Origin: Chrysomallon squamiferum
Taxonomy: Eukaryota; Mollusca; Gastropoda; Neomphalida; Peltospiridae
Length of the DNA: 64,000 nucleotides
Assembly: GCA_012295275.1 (NCBI GenBank)
Contig: CM022665.1
Coordinates: forward strand, 13,906,476 to 13,970,475
Direction: 5' to 3'
Shown: positions 52,745 through 64,000 of the stretch, one piece after another
Layout of the letters: each line of letters begins with the position of its first letter
How positions within the stretch are numbered: position 1 is the first letter of the stretch
Made by a program: the position numbers and the translations under genes
The notes under the pieces: model-generated
What the model was told of the DNA's origin: nothing
The model's input: the letters and a program-made list of their open reading frames with translations, nothing else
Database searches by the model: none

Positions 52745-55700
52745 CTATAAAACAAAGACAGAAAATATTAATAAGTATGAATGATATTCACCATTACTGT
52801 CTTAAATATAATAATAATAAATGATAGATTTCACAACTATCATTTACTATGCTTTAATTTTTATATTTCTATAACAAAAGTGACACAAGTACATACGCAA
52901 AAAAAAAAAGAAAAAAGAAAAAAGGGAAATGATAGCCTTTATGAATGCCGTAAAATGTACACTACCAGTATGTTTCAACTTTAATATCAGCTTCTAGTAA
53001 CACATTTTACATATCACATCTCTTTTCCTTTTTTTTTTTTTCCTTTGTGTGTGTAACTAGAACAGCAATTATAGATTTATTTATTTTAAACAAAACAAAA
53101 AAAATCTATAAATATATGTATTTATAATAACATAAAATTCAGATATATTCATATAAATAAAATATTATTTGTTATTCCATAGTGTAATCTTTTTTTTCAT
53201 AAATGATTATTGAAAATACATCTCTTAACAAAGTTTTTATAAATAGGGAATCACCAAAGTGGTTGATAATTTGGAAGGGGATTAGTGAAGCATTTAGGGG
53301 TCAAAAATTAAGAACAGTGAATTATGCACGTGATATTATAAACTGATATGTATTGAAATACGAATGATACAACATCATCTCTTGTAATTGTAGTGAAAAA
53401 TTGTATTTCCACATTATTCTAGAAAGATCAATTCCTAAAAATTTAAAAATAATAACTTTAGTTTATTTTGGATTCAAGTTAGTATAACCTTTATAAAAAT
53501 AACAACATAAAATTTTATAATACTAGAATTTCTGAACTGAATAAATTCAGTGTCTCAGGTTTCAGCAATATTATCATATGTAATTAATAGATATCAAATA
53601 AAGAATATTACTAATATTAAATATAATTAGTGGCGAGAGAAAAGAAAATGAATACATATTATGTAAATAGGTGTCATATTGCAAACCTTTTAAATCAAAT
53701 GTCATACAATTAGCCATTAAGTAACAATGGATTTTTTTACATATCCTTTTTTCTGACAGGAAAGCACATACAGTGGCTTTTGAAACACTGTTATAGAAAA
53801 TGAGATGTGATAGTAAATAGCCAAAGATGAAGTAAAAAATCACATCTACCATTAGGAAAAAAACCCTCTTTTTCAATTCTATGATACAGCTGGAACATCA
53901 GAAAAACTGTGTATGCTTTCCTGGCTTTGGAAAGATAGGTACAAGTTATGTGAGATCTCCCACTGGGTAAGCAAGACAAGCCCTTTTACGTGTGTCTGTT
54001 CATGTTCATGGTTAGTGTAAATGTGGTTGTCTTTAAACGTATAGTTGTTCATGCATTTCGATCAGAGGCATGCTTTTTTAAACTAATGTTAGCCAATAAT
54101 GCAGCTGGCCATTTCTTATAAATATTTTAGTTAAACAAATAAAATAATAATAATAATAATAATAATATTAAAAACAATAATAATAATAACAACAAAAAAG
54201 AAATAAAATCATAAATTTATAATTTATTAAAACCTAAAAATAAAATATATAGAATCATATAATAAACAATGTTTAAAATATTGTCAGTAATTTTTCTGGA
54301 CACTGCACAAAATTAAATCATGAAATAGTTAATTCTGAAACAATCTACTGTAATTTCCCTGTATATGATATAATATTTACATGTATATTAAGTCAACTAC
54401 ACTATAATATTACAAATTAATAAGTTATACAGTATTCAGAAATAGAAAGTCTAAACATTGCTGCATAGCACATACATTAGTAGTTCAAGTGGTATTCATA
54501 GCAATCCTAATTTTCCCAACAAAGACAATAAAAGAATTCACAATATATTTATGCACTAATTCATAAAAAAAATGAAGCAGGAATGAATATATAAAACAGA
54601 ATAAACCAAACGTGTTAAACACAGACTGAAAAAATGAAAGTGGGTACACTAATGCAAATGAAACAGAAAATGTAAAAATAAAAAATAAACAAAATAAAAA
54701 TGATTTATTCACACCTTTAGAGTTCTCTTGAGAGCCACCAAATGTTTTAACTTTTCTAATTTATTCACTGAAGTAGCCATGTCCAAAACATCGCATGTGT
54801 TAATATTACTTCGACGTAACACGTCGCGATCTATACCTGTGATGGTCATATGCTTCTCATGCATCAAGCGATAAAAGTCAGTAAGGTCATCAATAGGCTC
54901 ATCAAACCCTGGAAATAATTTAATATTTTGTCCAGTGTGAAAGCCATTAAATGAACTTCCCCAATCTAATCTCATTAATTTTGTTAACGCATATAAATTT
55001 AGTAATTTGTCTGGGTGGCAAACAGACTCAGTTTTTCAAATGTTATCCAACTTTAATCTTACAAAACTAAAACTTAGATTATTTGAAATTAATTTAGTAT
55101 TTTACACTCTAGTAAATTATTTTTGACACTCTATTCCAAAATCCTATTTCTTAAAATGAAAATAACTGAATGATTTTTGGTACCATAAATTAATTGTTAA
55201 TATAAAGCGAATTTTTGTTTGTTTTCTGGTTCATTGGTGTTACTGGTAAAAAGGTGGTTCAACAAATAATTTCAATGACAACATTTTTATTTTATTTTTT
55301 AATTATATTTTTTTAAATTTTTTTGATATTCATCAACAAAACAAGACACAAAGTAAAACATGGAAAAACAAACTAAAAATACTTAAAAGAAATAAAATTA
55401 AAACCCAAAACCTTCAATCCAAAACCAAAGTGAACAAAAACAAAACATAAACAGTATAACAGTTCTAATTAAAACAATTTTCTAATTAATTTTTTTTGCT
55501 AAAGGCTAATTCTGTGCAGACATTTGTTTATTATTAAACAAAACAGTAACAAATCAGCATAAATCTTGATCCCAAAGTATTTTTTAATTAAATATTTTTT
55601 TCTTACCTTTTTTTCTTATTTCAACCACATCACTGGCCCCTTGACTGTCCTCTGAAGCAGGTGGTGTTGTACTTGTGGGTGTATGGCCAGGGACAGTTTC

Positions 55701-58700
55701 ATTTGCACCCACAACAGAGCTAACAGAGCTACTATCTGAAGATGCATTGAACGGGGTCTGACAACTGCTCAGTGGCTTGTGAGTGGCATCGTCAGGATCT
55801 TCGTCACTCTCACTGTAATACTTATCTGTAACATACATCATCAACAACCTTGACTGAAAGTTTAAGTTTACTCTCAAGACAAACAAGAACACCAAGTGGA
55901 TGTCATAAAATATTTTTTTCTACAACCTGTGCCATAAAAAACATGTTAACACATGTTGACTGTAAACAACAAATGATTTTTCTTTTTTCTCTCTTTCTTT
56001 TTTTCAGAGCCTTTCTCATTTTCTGTCTTTACTTCATATTTCCCATTTGCAATTTCTTAGACACATCAACAAACATCGGCACCAATTTATCTTCTTCTTA
56101 TTTTATTTGTTTTATTATTATTATTATTATTATTTTAAATATCAACTGTATTAATTTATTACAGTTAAACTGAAGACTAATGTAATAAAAAGTTTAATCA
56201 ATAACACAGAAAAATAACTGCAAAATTACAAATTCTTACAAATACCTTTCTGTAGGGGAAAATATTCATTAAACATTAGAATGATTTTAAAATATATATA
56301 ACAGCATCAGATATTAATGAAACAAATCTAAAAACAATAATTTCAACAAGGGTAAAAAAAATGCAGACTAAAGCTTTACTAGCAGGAAACATTTACAGAT
56401 TTTTGAAATATGATTGTAAAACACACTGTAAAAAACCCCATTAAAACCTGCTAATTCAGTTTTGGGTAAACTGAACTCACTCTGTACTCCCAGACTCGGT
56501 GAGCTAGGTTCAGGTTTTATGAAACCTCCAGTGGTGATAATATTCTTTGTATCAAAACTAATGGCTGCAAGTCCCATTTTGTTCATCCATCTGAAGTAAA
56601 AATACATTTACCATCAGTTATATTATCTGTGAAATAAAATCTTCTTTGGATCCTACCTGAACACTTTCAGATGTACATGCACAAATAAGTAACAAAGATA
56701 TGTTGTTACATATATTAAATACAGATAATGTTAAATATCAATTGCAGAACGCTTTTTCTCTAAATCTGTCTGTTTATCCATAGCTGTCTACACATGTGCA
56801 CACATGCATGCACACAACACAGGTGTACATGATGTAGGTACATATGAAAATTTAAACGTATAACATTTTTTTTAGATAACAATATTGTCCAACTATTCAG
56901 TTTCTTAAATGAATGCATGTGTGTATAATAAGTAGCCTAAGAAAGCAATCATGTTAATCAAATGTTCTATTATCAGTTATTATCAAATTCTCACTTGCTC
57001 ATGTCTTCTTGTCGTTCTGAAGCAAAACAAAACGTTGTTCCTGTATTATGAACCTTGAAAGCACTGAAATGAAATAAACCAAATGTTAATTCAAATAAAA
57101 CAACAAATAGACATAATTTTTTTAATTTAAACTGTTAGATATAAAACATAAAAAAATAATAATCATAAAATAAAAAAGATATTAACATTCAAATCCGTAT
57201 TTAAATAACGATAATTATTTTAAACATTTTTTATGAGTACTTGGTTATTAATATATAAACATCTTTTAAGAAACTGCTTAATTTTCAAATAAGTCATTTG
57301 CCCAACACAATTTAGATCTGCTGTTACAAGAAAAACAACAGAAAATGAAAATAAAATTATAAACAGTCATAAATCACAAAGAAAACAAATATTCAATGTT
57401 TAGTTCATTTAGGGAAAAACATACAAAAGTTTAGATATTTCTGTAAGGAGAGATGTGTAACTAGAAAATAATGATTACCAAAATATTTATGGACAGCTAA
57501 TAATACCTATCACATGAAACAAGACAACATATTTATGTGTTACAGAAAACAACCCAACTCAAAAATAAACATGTCACCAAAACAACGACCCTTGTTATTA
57601 GATTTGTTTTAAAAATAATAATAATTTTAAGAAAAAATAAAATAAAATAATATGAAATAAAATAAAATAATTAATAAACAAATAAAGTAAGAATCAATTC
57701 TGGTGCAGTCATGCATTTACATGTATACAATAAACCAGTTATAGTTTTAAGCATTTGGACAGTTAATTTATTAACTTAACAAGATGTGTGAACTCTTAAA
57801 GACAATATTCACAGGTGAAATGTCAAGACAGAACAATAAGAGCAAAGAACAATGAACAAATATCAGTTTCAAAATAAATTAGTCTTATCACACTCAGTAT
57901 TGTTAGATGTACTTATTTTCAACAAGTCAAACTGTGTGAAGGATGTGGATAATAAAATACAAAATTTAAATCTGTGAGGAAATGTGGACTGAATGAAAAA
58001 AGAGCATGAATGTTTAATGATATATCAGCTACACAATATAAGGACCATTGTAACAAATAAGCTTTAATAATTTAAAAAAAATTTCTTTTATTAATTTAAA
58101 AGTTAGCAATTGGAAATGGAAGAAATGGGGAATAAATAACAAGTAATTAACAACATAACAACCACAAATAAAACATCATCAATGAATATGTTAAAATCAA
58201 TAATAAGAATTAAATCTAAAAACAAAAAATAATTGGTCTGATCAAATTTAATAATGACTGTTTAATGACACCTAGCACAAAGATAACACACCCTCCTGGG
58301 TCATAAAATAGATAATTTGAGTAAACACAGGTTGAAGAAACTATTACATACTGGGTATAAGTGAAAATAATCTCTGATAATTAAATCTTTGAACTCTGAC
58401 CTACCAGCCATTTAAATCCTCTTCTAGTAAGTTTGGAAGTAAAGATTACAATTTTTTTTTTCCTTCAGGAGAACTATATTTTGGAACATTCATGGGCCTC
58501 TGTTCCCAATGGTGTGTCCATTTCAGACACATGTCTCTACATTTGCTGGGGACAACCTAAATCAATTTATTTGAACTTGATCTATTATGTGGCCCAAGCC
58601 TGCTCTATGAACCAGGAAAAGAACTACATCTAAAAGATTAACTTTCAGGACAATCATGATCTAAAGCTAATCCATTATCTTCAGAATCACTGAACACGAT

Positions 58701-60174
58701 TCTACAGCTTTATCCACTGTTGGCCTTTTAGAATACCCATTTCCTAGACATTTTCACTTTTTATTTTTCATTTCTTAATTACTTATCTTAGGTCAAATGA
58801 TATCTGAGACCAAAGTAACAGTCAACTGAGGCAGGATAATTGCTCACAAACCAAGATATTGAGTTCAAAGAGATAACAATAAAAATTATACCCATTAATG
58901 GAACATTAAAAATAACCAAAACTTGTTTGGAAAAACACATGAAAGAATGTTTTAAGAATACCATACCAAAAACAAAATCTACTGAACGTAAGTGAAAATA
59001 ATTAATATTCAAATAAATTAAACCAAATGTTCGATTAAAATAACCCCAAATCTGTAAGAAAATGGTGCTGAATGATTTTAAATATTTATTATTCAAAAAC
59101 TATAACAATTTCACATGAAGTAAAATTGAGATCCTTGTTAAAAAAGCAACACCAAGATTAATTCTGAAAGAGGTGAAAATAACCAACTAAATGTTACTGG
59201 ACGACTACTTATCCATACTTACCCATGCTCACTTTAGTAGCAGTAAATAAAAAGTTAAACCAATTTTAATTAAAACAAAAACTAAAAAAAAAAATATATA
59301 TAAACAGTTATTACCAGATTTCCCAAAGTTTTCATTTGGATACATTTTTGTTTATCATTGATAGATCATTTGAAAACATTGAAATATAATAGTCTGTAAC
59401 AAAAATTGTAATAAAAAATATATATATATATATGTATGTATGTATATATGTTTTTTTATTACCAATAAAACAGTAAAGGGTTATAAACTCAACTTTGAAA
59501 AAAAAACCTGAGAATTGTTAAGAACAATAAATTCACAAATGGAAAATAAGCATCATTTTTTATATTTTCCTGAATAACATCCTAATTATAATATAAATTG
59601 AAAAAAAAAAAAAAAGCATTTCTCTGAAAATCTCAAATCTTATAATAAAATTATCTTAATAATAAACAAATTACAAAAAATAAAACATTTGGAAGAAATG
59701 GATATAAAACTAAAAAATAACTGTAGCAGTTCAATTTCTTGTTGCAGATAAACTAACAAATATACAGAATCATCTTAAAATAAAAAAATAAAAAAAAATC
59801 TTACAATTTTTTGGTCCTGATATCAGGTTCTGGTGAAACTTGAAAGGCTGGAAGATGAATCACTCCTTCAGCTTTTAATTCCTTTAAAAAAAAAAAAAAT
59901 TACCTTACTTATTACTTCAATTTAATTTTAATATTATTATTATCACAGTTTTGTTTCTCCTGTAGCTTTTTGTCTCAATGTTATTTCATGTAAAAGACTG
60001 ATTTACAAAGCATTTTCTGACTTTAGATTAATTAACAGAACATTTTTATATATTCTGTAAAAAGGCAACAAACACATAGAAACTGACAAATTTTCATCTA
60101 CATTCTGAAACTAGGAACAAGGACATAAACAACACAAAGCACTAAAACACACCTAAGAGATTTATAATTTAAAA

Positions 60175-60215
<41 letters not shown>

Positions 60216-62891
60216 GTTTATTTGTTTTTTGTGTTCCCTTCCCTCTCTTGACACACTACTTACATCCTGATTTTTGAAGTAGAAAAGATTGTTATTCTTC
60301 AGAACACACCATCTCTTCACCCAATGTCTGGTCAGAGGACCTCTGTAATTCATCTTTCTTTTGTACAGCCAGCCCTCACAGTCACCTCTACCAAGATCTT
60401 TACAAGATACTCTACGATCTGCAGTAAACAACGGTATAAATAATGACTTGGTCTATATATTATATATGTACCCACACCACTGTCTACTATATTAGAAATG
60501 AAAATCAGTATTATAATAATCAGTATTATTATGGAGGCAGTTTTCATCTCACAGACCCATGAGAAAGTCCTTGAGATTTCCAATGGTTTGCACTTTGGGA
60601 ACTGAATCCATATATTAATAAATAAAAATACAATTTATAAGAACAAACTACCACTTCAGTTAATAATTAGTACAAGGAGTCCTTAAAAAAAGCTTTAATA
60701 AAAACGGCAGTATTAGAATCTATCTTACTGATTTGTCGATTTCCTGACTTTTGTCGTCTCTGGACTGTTACAGGTGACTGAAATAAAGAAACACAATGAT
60801 CTTTAGATCTTGTTTTCCATATAGTTAGTAGAATAGTAAACATACAAAACCTAATATTTTGTCAAATGTAAATTATTTCTGATTCTTGTTTATGTCTGCT
60901 ATGAATTTTTGTAATCCTAGGTAGTTATTGATTTGCTTAATATTTACTACTGGTTCTAGTCTTAATAAGGTTAAAATATATAAAAATAAAATGTTAATTA
61001 CTTGAGGCCAGTTATATAAACTATAAAAAAACAAAATAAAATAATAAAATATCTCAGTAACAGTAAAAACTCACATCCATCTTATCTACTTTCTCTGCAG
61101 GAATCTTCTGAACAACTCCACCAGCAACTATGTGTGTAAAGCTGAAAACAAATTACGGAAACAGAAACTATTAATCCCATTTCAGAAAACTTATCATTTT
61201 TAAACTTTTTAAGCTTTTTGGTTTGTTGACTTACTTTTAATTATTTATATTTGTTAACTAATAAATATATATGTGTAATTAAAAAGACTTGCTATTTATG
61301 CTTTGGAGTATGTTGGAATTGAGTTAAACATACCTTTTTTGTTCTTTTTCACTTTCCTTTGTATCCTGAGTAAAGTCAACATGCTTTTTCTCAAGCTTAG
61401 AGTCATCCTCCTTTGGTTTATTCTGAAAATACATCGTTAAATGCTGAAATATGCACATACCAAATAGAAGACAATTGAATTAAACTGACTAAAAATCACT
61501 AATATGGTTTAAAATATCAATATGTATGGTTTCGTGCATGATACAGAAGTATTGCCACTGGTTCAGCTTTTCTGTATTATTGTCTTTCTTCAGAACACTC
61601 CTTTTATCTTCAAAATTAAATTTATCGTAACCATAATTGACCTTTACAAATAAAGAGAAAAGCAGAATATTAATTAATTTTTTACCTGTTCATAACAGGA
61701 AGAATTTATTCTCTTGATATATTTCAGGTGAGGTCGGTCATATGTGCTGTCAGTGGCTACTGTTTGAACCACTTGATTACTGGATGACCATGGGTTATCC
61801 ATTGAACGATATAGGTTCTCTAGGATCTGTGGTGTCGGTTTTGTCACTCGAAATTCCAATCCTTTTTGTTCAGGTATTTTTGCTTCTGTGCATACAATAC
61901 AAAACAAAATAAATTTGAGAAAAGGAAGAGAAATACCAGCTGAAGACAATGAATTGTATTAACTTTTATCACTGGAAGATATCAAATAAACAAAGTTGTA
62001 GAATATTTAAAAACTAATTAAAATTAAAAGTGAAAAAAAAAAATACAACAACACTGAGTTAGAATCTTTAAAAAGCTTTCAATAATATTAATATTAAATT
62101 ATACAACCTGAATGAATTTTTTTTTTTTTTGTTAAGAATTGAAAGATCTGTTTTATTTCACTGCTTTCATTATCAATTAAGTCTTTTATATAGACCACTG
62201 ATATGAAATATATTTACTTTCAGATGAATCTTCACAGGATGTTAAGTTCATCAATGTTTTTTCCTCACTAGATAAAGTTTTCTCTTCGGTGTTTTGTACC
62301 ACAGTTTCTTTAAACTCTAGTGAGGCTTTTCCACTGTTGATCAGACTAATGTCTTTACTGTCTGGTGACGTTTTTACCCTATTTGATAACAATGTTTCTT
62401 TATTTTCAGGTTCATTTTTTTCACTGCTGGTTAAAGAAGTTTCTTTATTTTCTGGTGAAGGTTTTTCACTGTTGGTCAGAACAGATTCTTTAGTGCTTGG
62501 ACTTGCTTCACAACTGAGAGACAAATTCTCTTCACATTCAGAAGTTGGAGTATCTTCACTGCTTGGTAAAGGAGTTATTTCTATCTTCACTCCCTCTGAA
62601 CCTGTGAATGTATTCCTCTCTCTTTTTAATGCTGCTGCTGCCAGAGCATTATCTGATGCTGCTAATGATGCTAGCACAGCTTCTCTCTCAGCAGCATTCA
62701 CTGCCTGTGACTTTGGTCGTGGTGGATCAAGGTCCTCTATAACCAGCGATGGACGTTCTAATATTGGGGATCCTCCACTGACTGTAGCCCTACGATATTT
62801 AGGATCAAGAGTCACAGGAAGAGTAAACTGAGGGGATTCAGATCCACTTCGGAAAACATCATTATCAGTGTCATTGCCATCAATAGGCTCC
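52649..62891 (-). CDS. CNKSR: Connector enhancer of kinase suppressor of Ras (CNK) scaffold, 3' part (12 coding exons)
   Basis: Twelve minus-strand exons join in phase (1999 nt, about 665 residues) to the stop at 52649-52651. CNK proteins scaffold RAS-RAF-MAPK signalling at the plasma membrane. Diagnostic is RRVSCKDLGRGDCEGWLYKR leading into a PH domain (HWVKRWCVLKNNNLFYF, FAFKVHNTGTTFCFASE, closing Trp in MSKWMNKMGL), as in vertebrate CNKSR1-3. Before the PH domain lies a long low-complexity, acidic linker with four 15-residue repeats. After it come an acidic Ser-rich stretch and a C-terminal helical segment like that of CNK2/IPCEF1 (FDEPIDDLTDFYRLM, then LKHLVALKRTLKAKKQELKE). The SAM, CRIC and PDZ domains are expected upstream, beyond 64000. 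The gene converges on ACC. Confidence 0.88.
52745..54714 (-). other. CNK last intron (2 kb)
   Basis: AT-rich and non-coding, with T-rich and (AAT)n tracts (about 54145-54190). No mobile element recognised. Confidence 0.6.
54715..54908 (-). CDS. CNKSR: CNK exon k: conserved C-terminal helical region
   Basis: Encodes GFDEPIDDLTDFYRLMHEKH, MTITGIDRDVLRRSNINTCD, then NKLEKLKHLVALKRTLK, resembling the vertebrate CNK2/IPCEF1 segment with IDDPVDSLGDLYRAL and LHRLRILKSTLK. Donor AAG|GTGTGA. Confidence 0.87.
55607..55825 (-). CDS. CNKSR: CNK exon j: acidic Ser/Thr-rich linker
   Basis: Encodes KYYSESDEDPDDATHKPLSS, SSDSSSVSSVVGANETVPGH, TPTSTTPPASEDSQGASDVV then EIRKK. Low complexity, probably disordered. 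Ends phase 1. Confidence 0.85.
56481..56590 (-). CDS. CNKSR: CNK exon i: end of PH domain
   Basis: Encodes KWMNKMGLAAISFDTKNIIT, then GGFIKPEPSSPSLGVQ. The leading Trp is the conserved PH C-helix residue. Donor A|GTGAGT; ends phase 1. Confidence 0.88.
56995..57063 (-). CDS. CNKSR: CNK exon h: PH domain
   Basis: Encodes FAFKVHNTGTTFCFASERQE then DMS, equivalent to vertebrate [20 protein letters not shown]. Donor AA|GTGAGA; ends phase 2. Confidence 0.9.
57064..59804 (-). other. CNK intron between exons g and h (2.7 kb)
   Basis: Mostly AT-rich. It holds a possible V-SINE end at about 58250-58320 and a more complex, unidentified 250-bp stretch at about 58450-58760 that may be an old mobile element. 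Confidence 0.5.
58248..58320. mobile_element. Possible V-SINE end fragment
   Basis: GACTGTTTAATGACACCTAG followed by CACAAAGATAACACACCC and GGGTCATAAAATAG resembles the conserved end of mollusc V-SINE-type repeats (remembered as TGTTTAACGACACC..AGCAC). Short and diverged. Confidence 0.35.
59805..59881 (-). CDS. CNKSR: CNK exon g: PH domain middle
   Basis: Encodes ELKAEGVIHLPAFQVSPEPD then IRTKK. The xKAEGxIxLPxF pattern matches vertebrate CNK (EKAEGFISLPEF). Ends phase 2. Confidence 0.9.
60181..60213. repeat. (TG)n/(CA)n microsatellite
   Basis: About 16 GT dinucleotides on the + strand. On the CNK (minus) transcript it is a CA repeat starting about 50 nt downstream of the exon f donor. Confidence 0.9.
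60264..60418 (-). CDS. CNKSR: CNK exon f: PH domain N-half
   Basis: Encodes RRVSCKDLGRGDCEGWLYKR, then RHWVKRWCVLKNNNLFYFKN and QD. GWLYKRK and RWCVLK...LFYFK are the beta1-beta3 strands of a PH domain; VSCKDLGxGDCxGWL is CNK-specific. Donor GAT|GTAAGT. Confidence 0.93.
60729..60777 (-). CDS. CNKSR: CNK exon e (49 nt)
   Basis: Encodes SPVTVQRRQKSGNRQI, a basic segment just before the PH domain. Donor A|GTAAGA; ends phase 1. Confidence 0.83.
61075..61141 (-). CDS. CNKSR: CNK exon d
   Basis: Encodes FTHIVAGGVVQKIPAEKVDK then MD. Donor GAT|GTGAGT; the phase matches both neighbours. Confidence 0.83.
61334..61422 (-). CDS. CNKSR: CNK exon c
   Basis: Encodes a charged stretch, NKPKEDDSKLEKKHVDFTQD then TKESEKEQK. 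Acceptor CATTTTCAG-type, donor AG|GTATGT; ends phase 2. Confidence 0.82.
61686..61885 (-). CDS. CNKSR: CNK exon b
   Basis: Encodes KIPEQKGLEFRVTKPTPQIL, ENLYRSMDNPWSS, ending RINSSCYEQ. Acceptor GTATGCACAG, donor CAG|GTAAAA; phase 0 end. I see no named domain. Confidence 0.85.
62218..62891 (-). CDS. CNKSR: CNK exon a: acidic linker with 15-residue repeats
   Basis: Acceptor ATTTCAG at 62892, donor A|GTAAAT at 62217. The first base completes an upstream codon; ends phase 1. It encodes DPKYRRATVSGGSPILERPS, an Ala-rich helix (AAEREAVLASLAASDNALAA), then Ser/Glu/Lys-rich repeats. Confidence 0.88.
62303..62482 (-). repeat. CNKSR: Four 15-residue (45-bp) in-frame repeats in CNK
   Basis: Units VLTNSEKPSPENKET, SLTSSEKNEPENKET, LLSNRVKTSPDSKDI and SLINSGKASLEFKET, followed by a partial, more diverged unit (VVQNTEEKT). 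Shared pattern: L-x-(N/S)-S-x-K-x-x-x-(E/D)-x-K-(E/D). Confidence 0.85.
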
Positions 62892-64000
62892 CTGAAATAA
62901 AAACATAAAATTAAACAATATTATGGAACTGTTTAATAATATTTATTAATATAAAAATTGTATGAATGTTTAATTGTAACCATAAAAATTTTAAATATTT
63001 ATTTGTTTAATGACTCCTCAATATCAATGGTTGTCTTCTGTCAAGTGTATCTTTTTTTTCTTTTTAATCTTCTTTCTTCCTCCTTAATAACAATGCCAGC
63101 ATAGTGTGACAGAACCTCTTTAGTGCCTCTTTGCCAGATGTGTTTTTAATCATAATTTTGTATTCTATCTAGTGAATTATATAATATTTTTATATGCCCA
63201 TTTAAAGCAGAATGACTGCTACATTTTATATTAAGTATATTATTATATTACAGTAATATTTATTAAGTTATAATGTACAATCAAGTTTACAAATTCATAT
63301 TTTTACGATTCTTCAATGTTTAGCTAATTAATGTCGGAATATGGGGGTAATTACAGACAAACTAAATAGCAGAGAGTATGCAGACATCCATGGGCTGTTT
63401 AGAAGCTATATTATATAACTAGGGGAAGTTCTGTTATTTTATAAACAAAGAAACACTGGGATTAACTAAGTCTTAATAAGCATTTAAATTGCAAAGTAAA
63501 TTCAGAAAGTAGACGATGACCCATTATATTTCTGTTGGATATTTTATAATGTTATTCTGTGTACTTATTTACACTTGAAAACTAAATAACAAACTAAGAT
63601 AACCTATTTTAATAACTAAAAGCTTAGTTAGAAAGTTAACGTAACCAACTGGGCTTAATTAGAATAGTATTATCTATCAACTCTATTTGCCTTTGTATTG
63701 TATCATGAGAATATTACAATTAAATTATATGTTACCACTGATGATTAATTTATGTAATACATAAAACAGTTACCCATATTCAATTCTTGTTTGTGTTATT
63801 ATTCTCTAGTGGATACATTTATTAGTTTAAGCTGTCTCAGATCATCAATTTTTATGATTATCAGTCACTTATGACATTATATTGGCAGAGCATAATTCAC
63901 TACTTTGAATATCCTTAATTCTTAACTCAACTGCTTATCTAACAACTGTATAAATATGACAAGTCAGCTATGACTGTTTGAGGAAGTAACAGTATATCAT
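62892..64000 (-). other. Upstream CNK intron, nothing else seen
   Basis: AT-rich, no coding exon or known element recognised. It should be the intron preceding CNK exon a, because that exon starts with a split codon behind an acceptor. Confidence 0.6.

Noticed and set aside
62289-62831. 180-codon + strand open frame
   Set aside because: It is the antisense of CNK exon a; low-complexity repeats keep several frames open.

Overview
The window is AT-rich, intron-rich animal nuclear DNA: introns are mostly GT-AG, with many homopolymer and ATT/TTA tracts. Three protein-coding genes are recognisable. Several degenerate copies of a tRNA-headed V-SINE-like repeat (best copy 36112-36425), which I know from molluscan genomes, make a mollusc the most likely source. 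That taxonomic call is an inference. No prokaryotic, viral or CRISPR features were seen.

Layout. 1-970: the last two coding exons of a BAK-type pro-apoptotic BCL-2 family gene on the + strand, followed by a long AT-rich 3' region with a 27-bp tandem array. About 5600-6915: a CpG-richer island with E-boxes, a sterol-response-element-like site, direct repeats and a probable non-coding first exon ending in a good splice donor at 6913/6914. 8323-49335 (+): a complete multi-domain acetyl-CoA carboxylase (ACC) gene. I assembled 54 coding exons with consistent reading phase throughout, giving about 2372 residues (2364 if the 24-nt microexon is skipped). 49336 to about 51070: ACC 3' UTR. About 51250-62891 (-): the 3' part (12 coding exons) of a connector-enhancer-of-KSR (CNK) scaffold gene, converging tail to tail on ACC. 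Its SAM/CRIC/PDZ exons must lie to the right of the window.

Function. ACC makes malonyl-CoA from acetyl-CoA, bicarbonate and ATP, the committed step of fatty acid synthesis. The exons give, in order, a Ser/Arg-rich regulatory N-terminus with an AMPK-type site, biotin carboxylase, the biotin carrier (EVMKMVM), the long central region and the carboxyltransferase. BAK acts at the mitochondrial outer membrane and CNK scaffolds RAS/RAF signalling. I see no sign that the three genes act together.

Most interesting observations. (1) A 24-nt in-frame microexon (11312-11335) sits exactly inside the AMPK recognition sequence. Skipping it rebuilds a vertebrate-like site (I-R-x-x-M-S-G); including it replaces the hydrophobic P-5 residue with Arg. 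(2) A roughly 35-bp tandem array begins at the 5' splice site of ACC exon 22 and carries about ten copies of that donor through the intron. (3) An SRE-like site overlaps a TCACGTGA E-box upstream of ACC. (4) One ACC intron uses a GC donor. (5) A hAT-type MITE has near-perfect 8-bp target duplications, and a V-SINE appears nested in a second hAT-like element.
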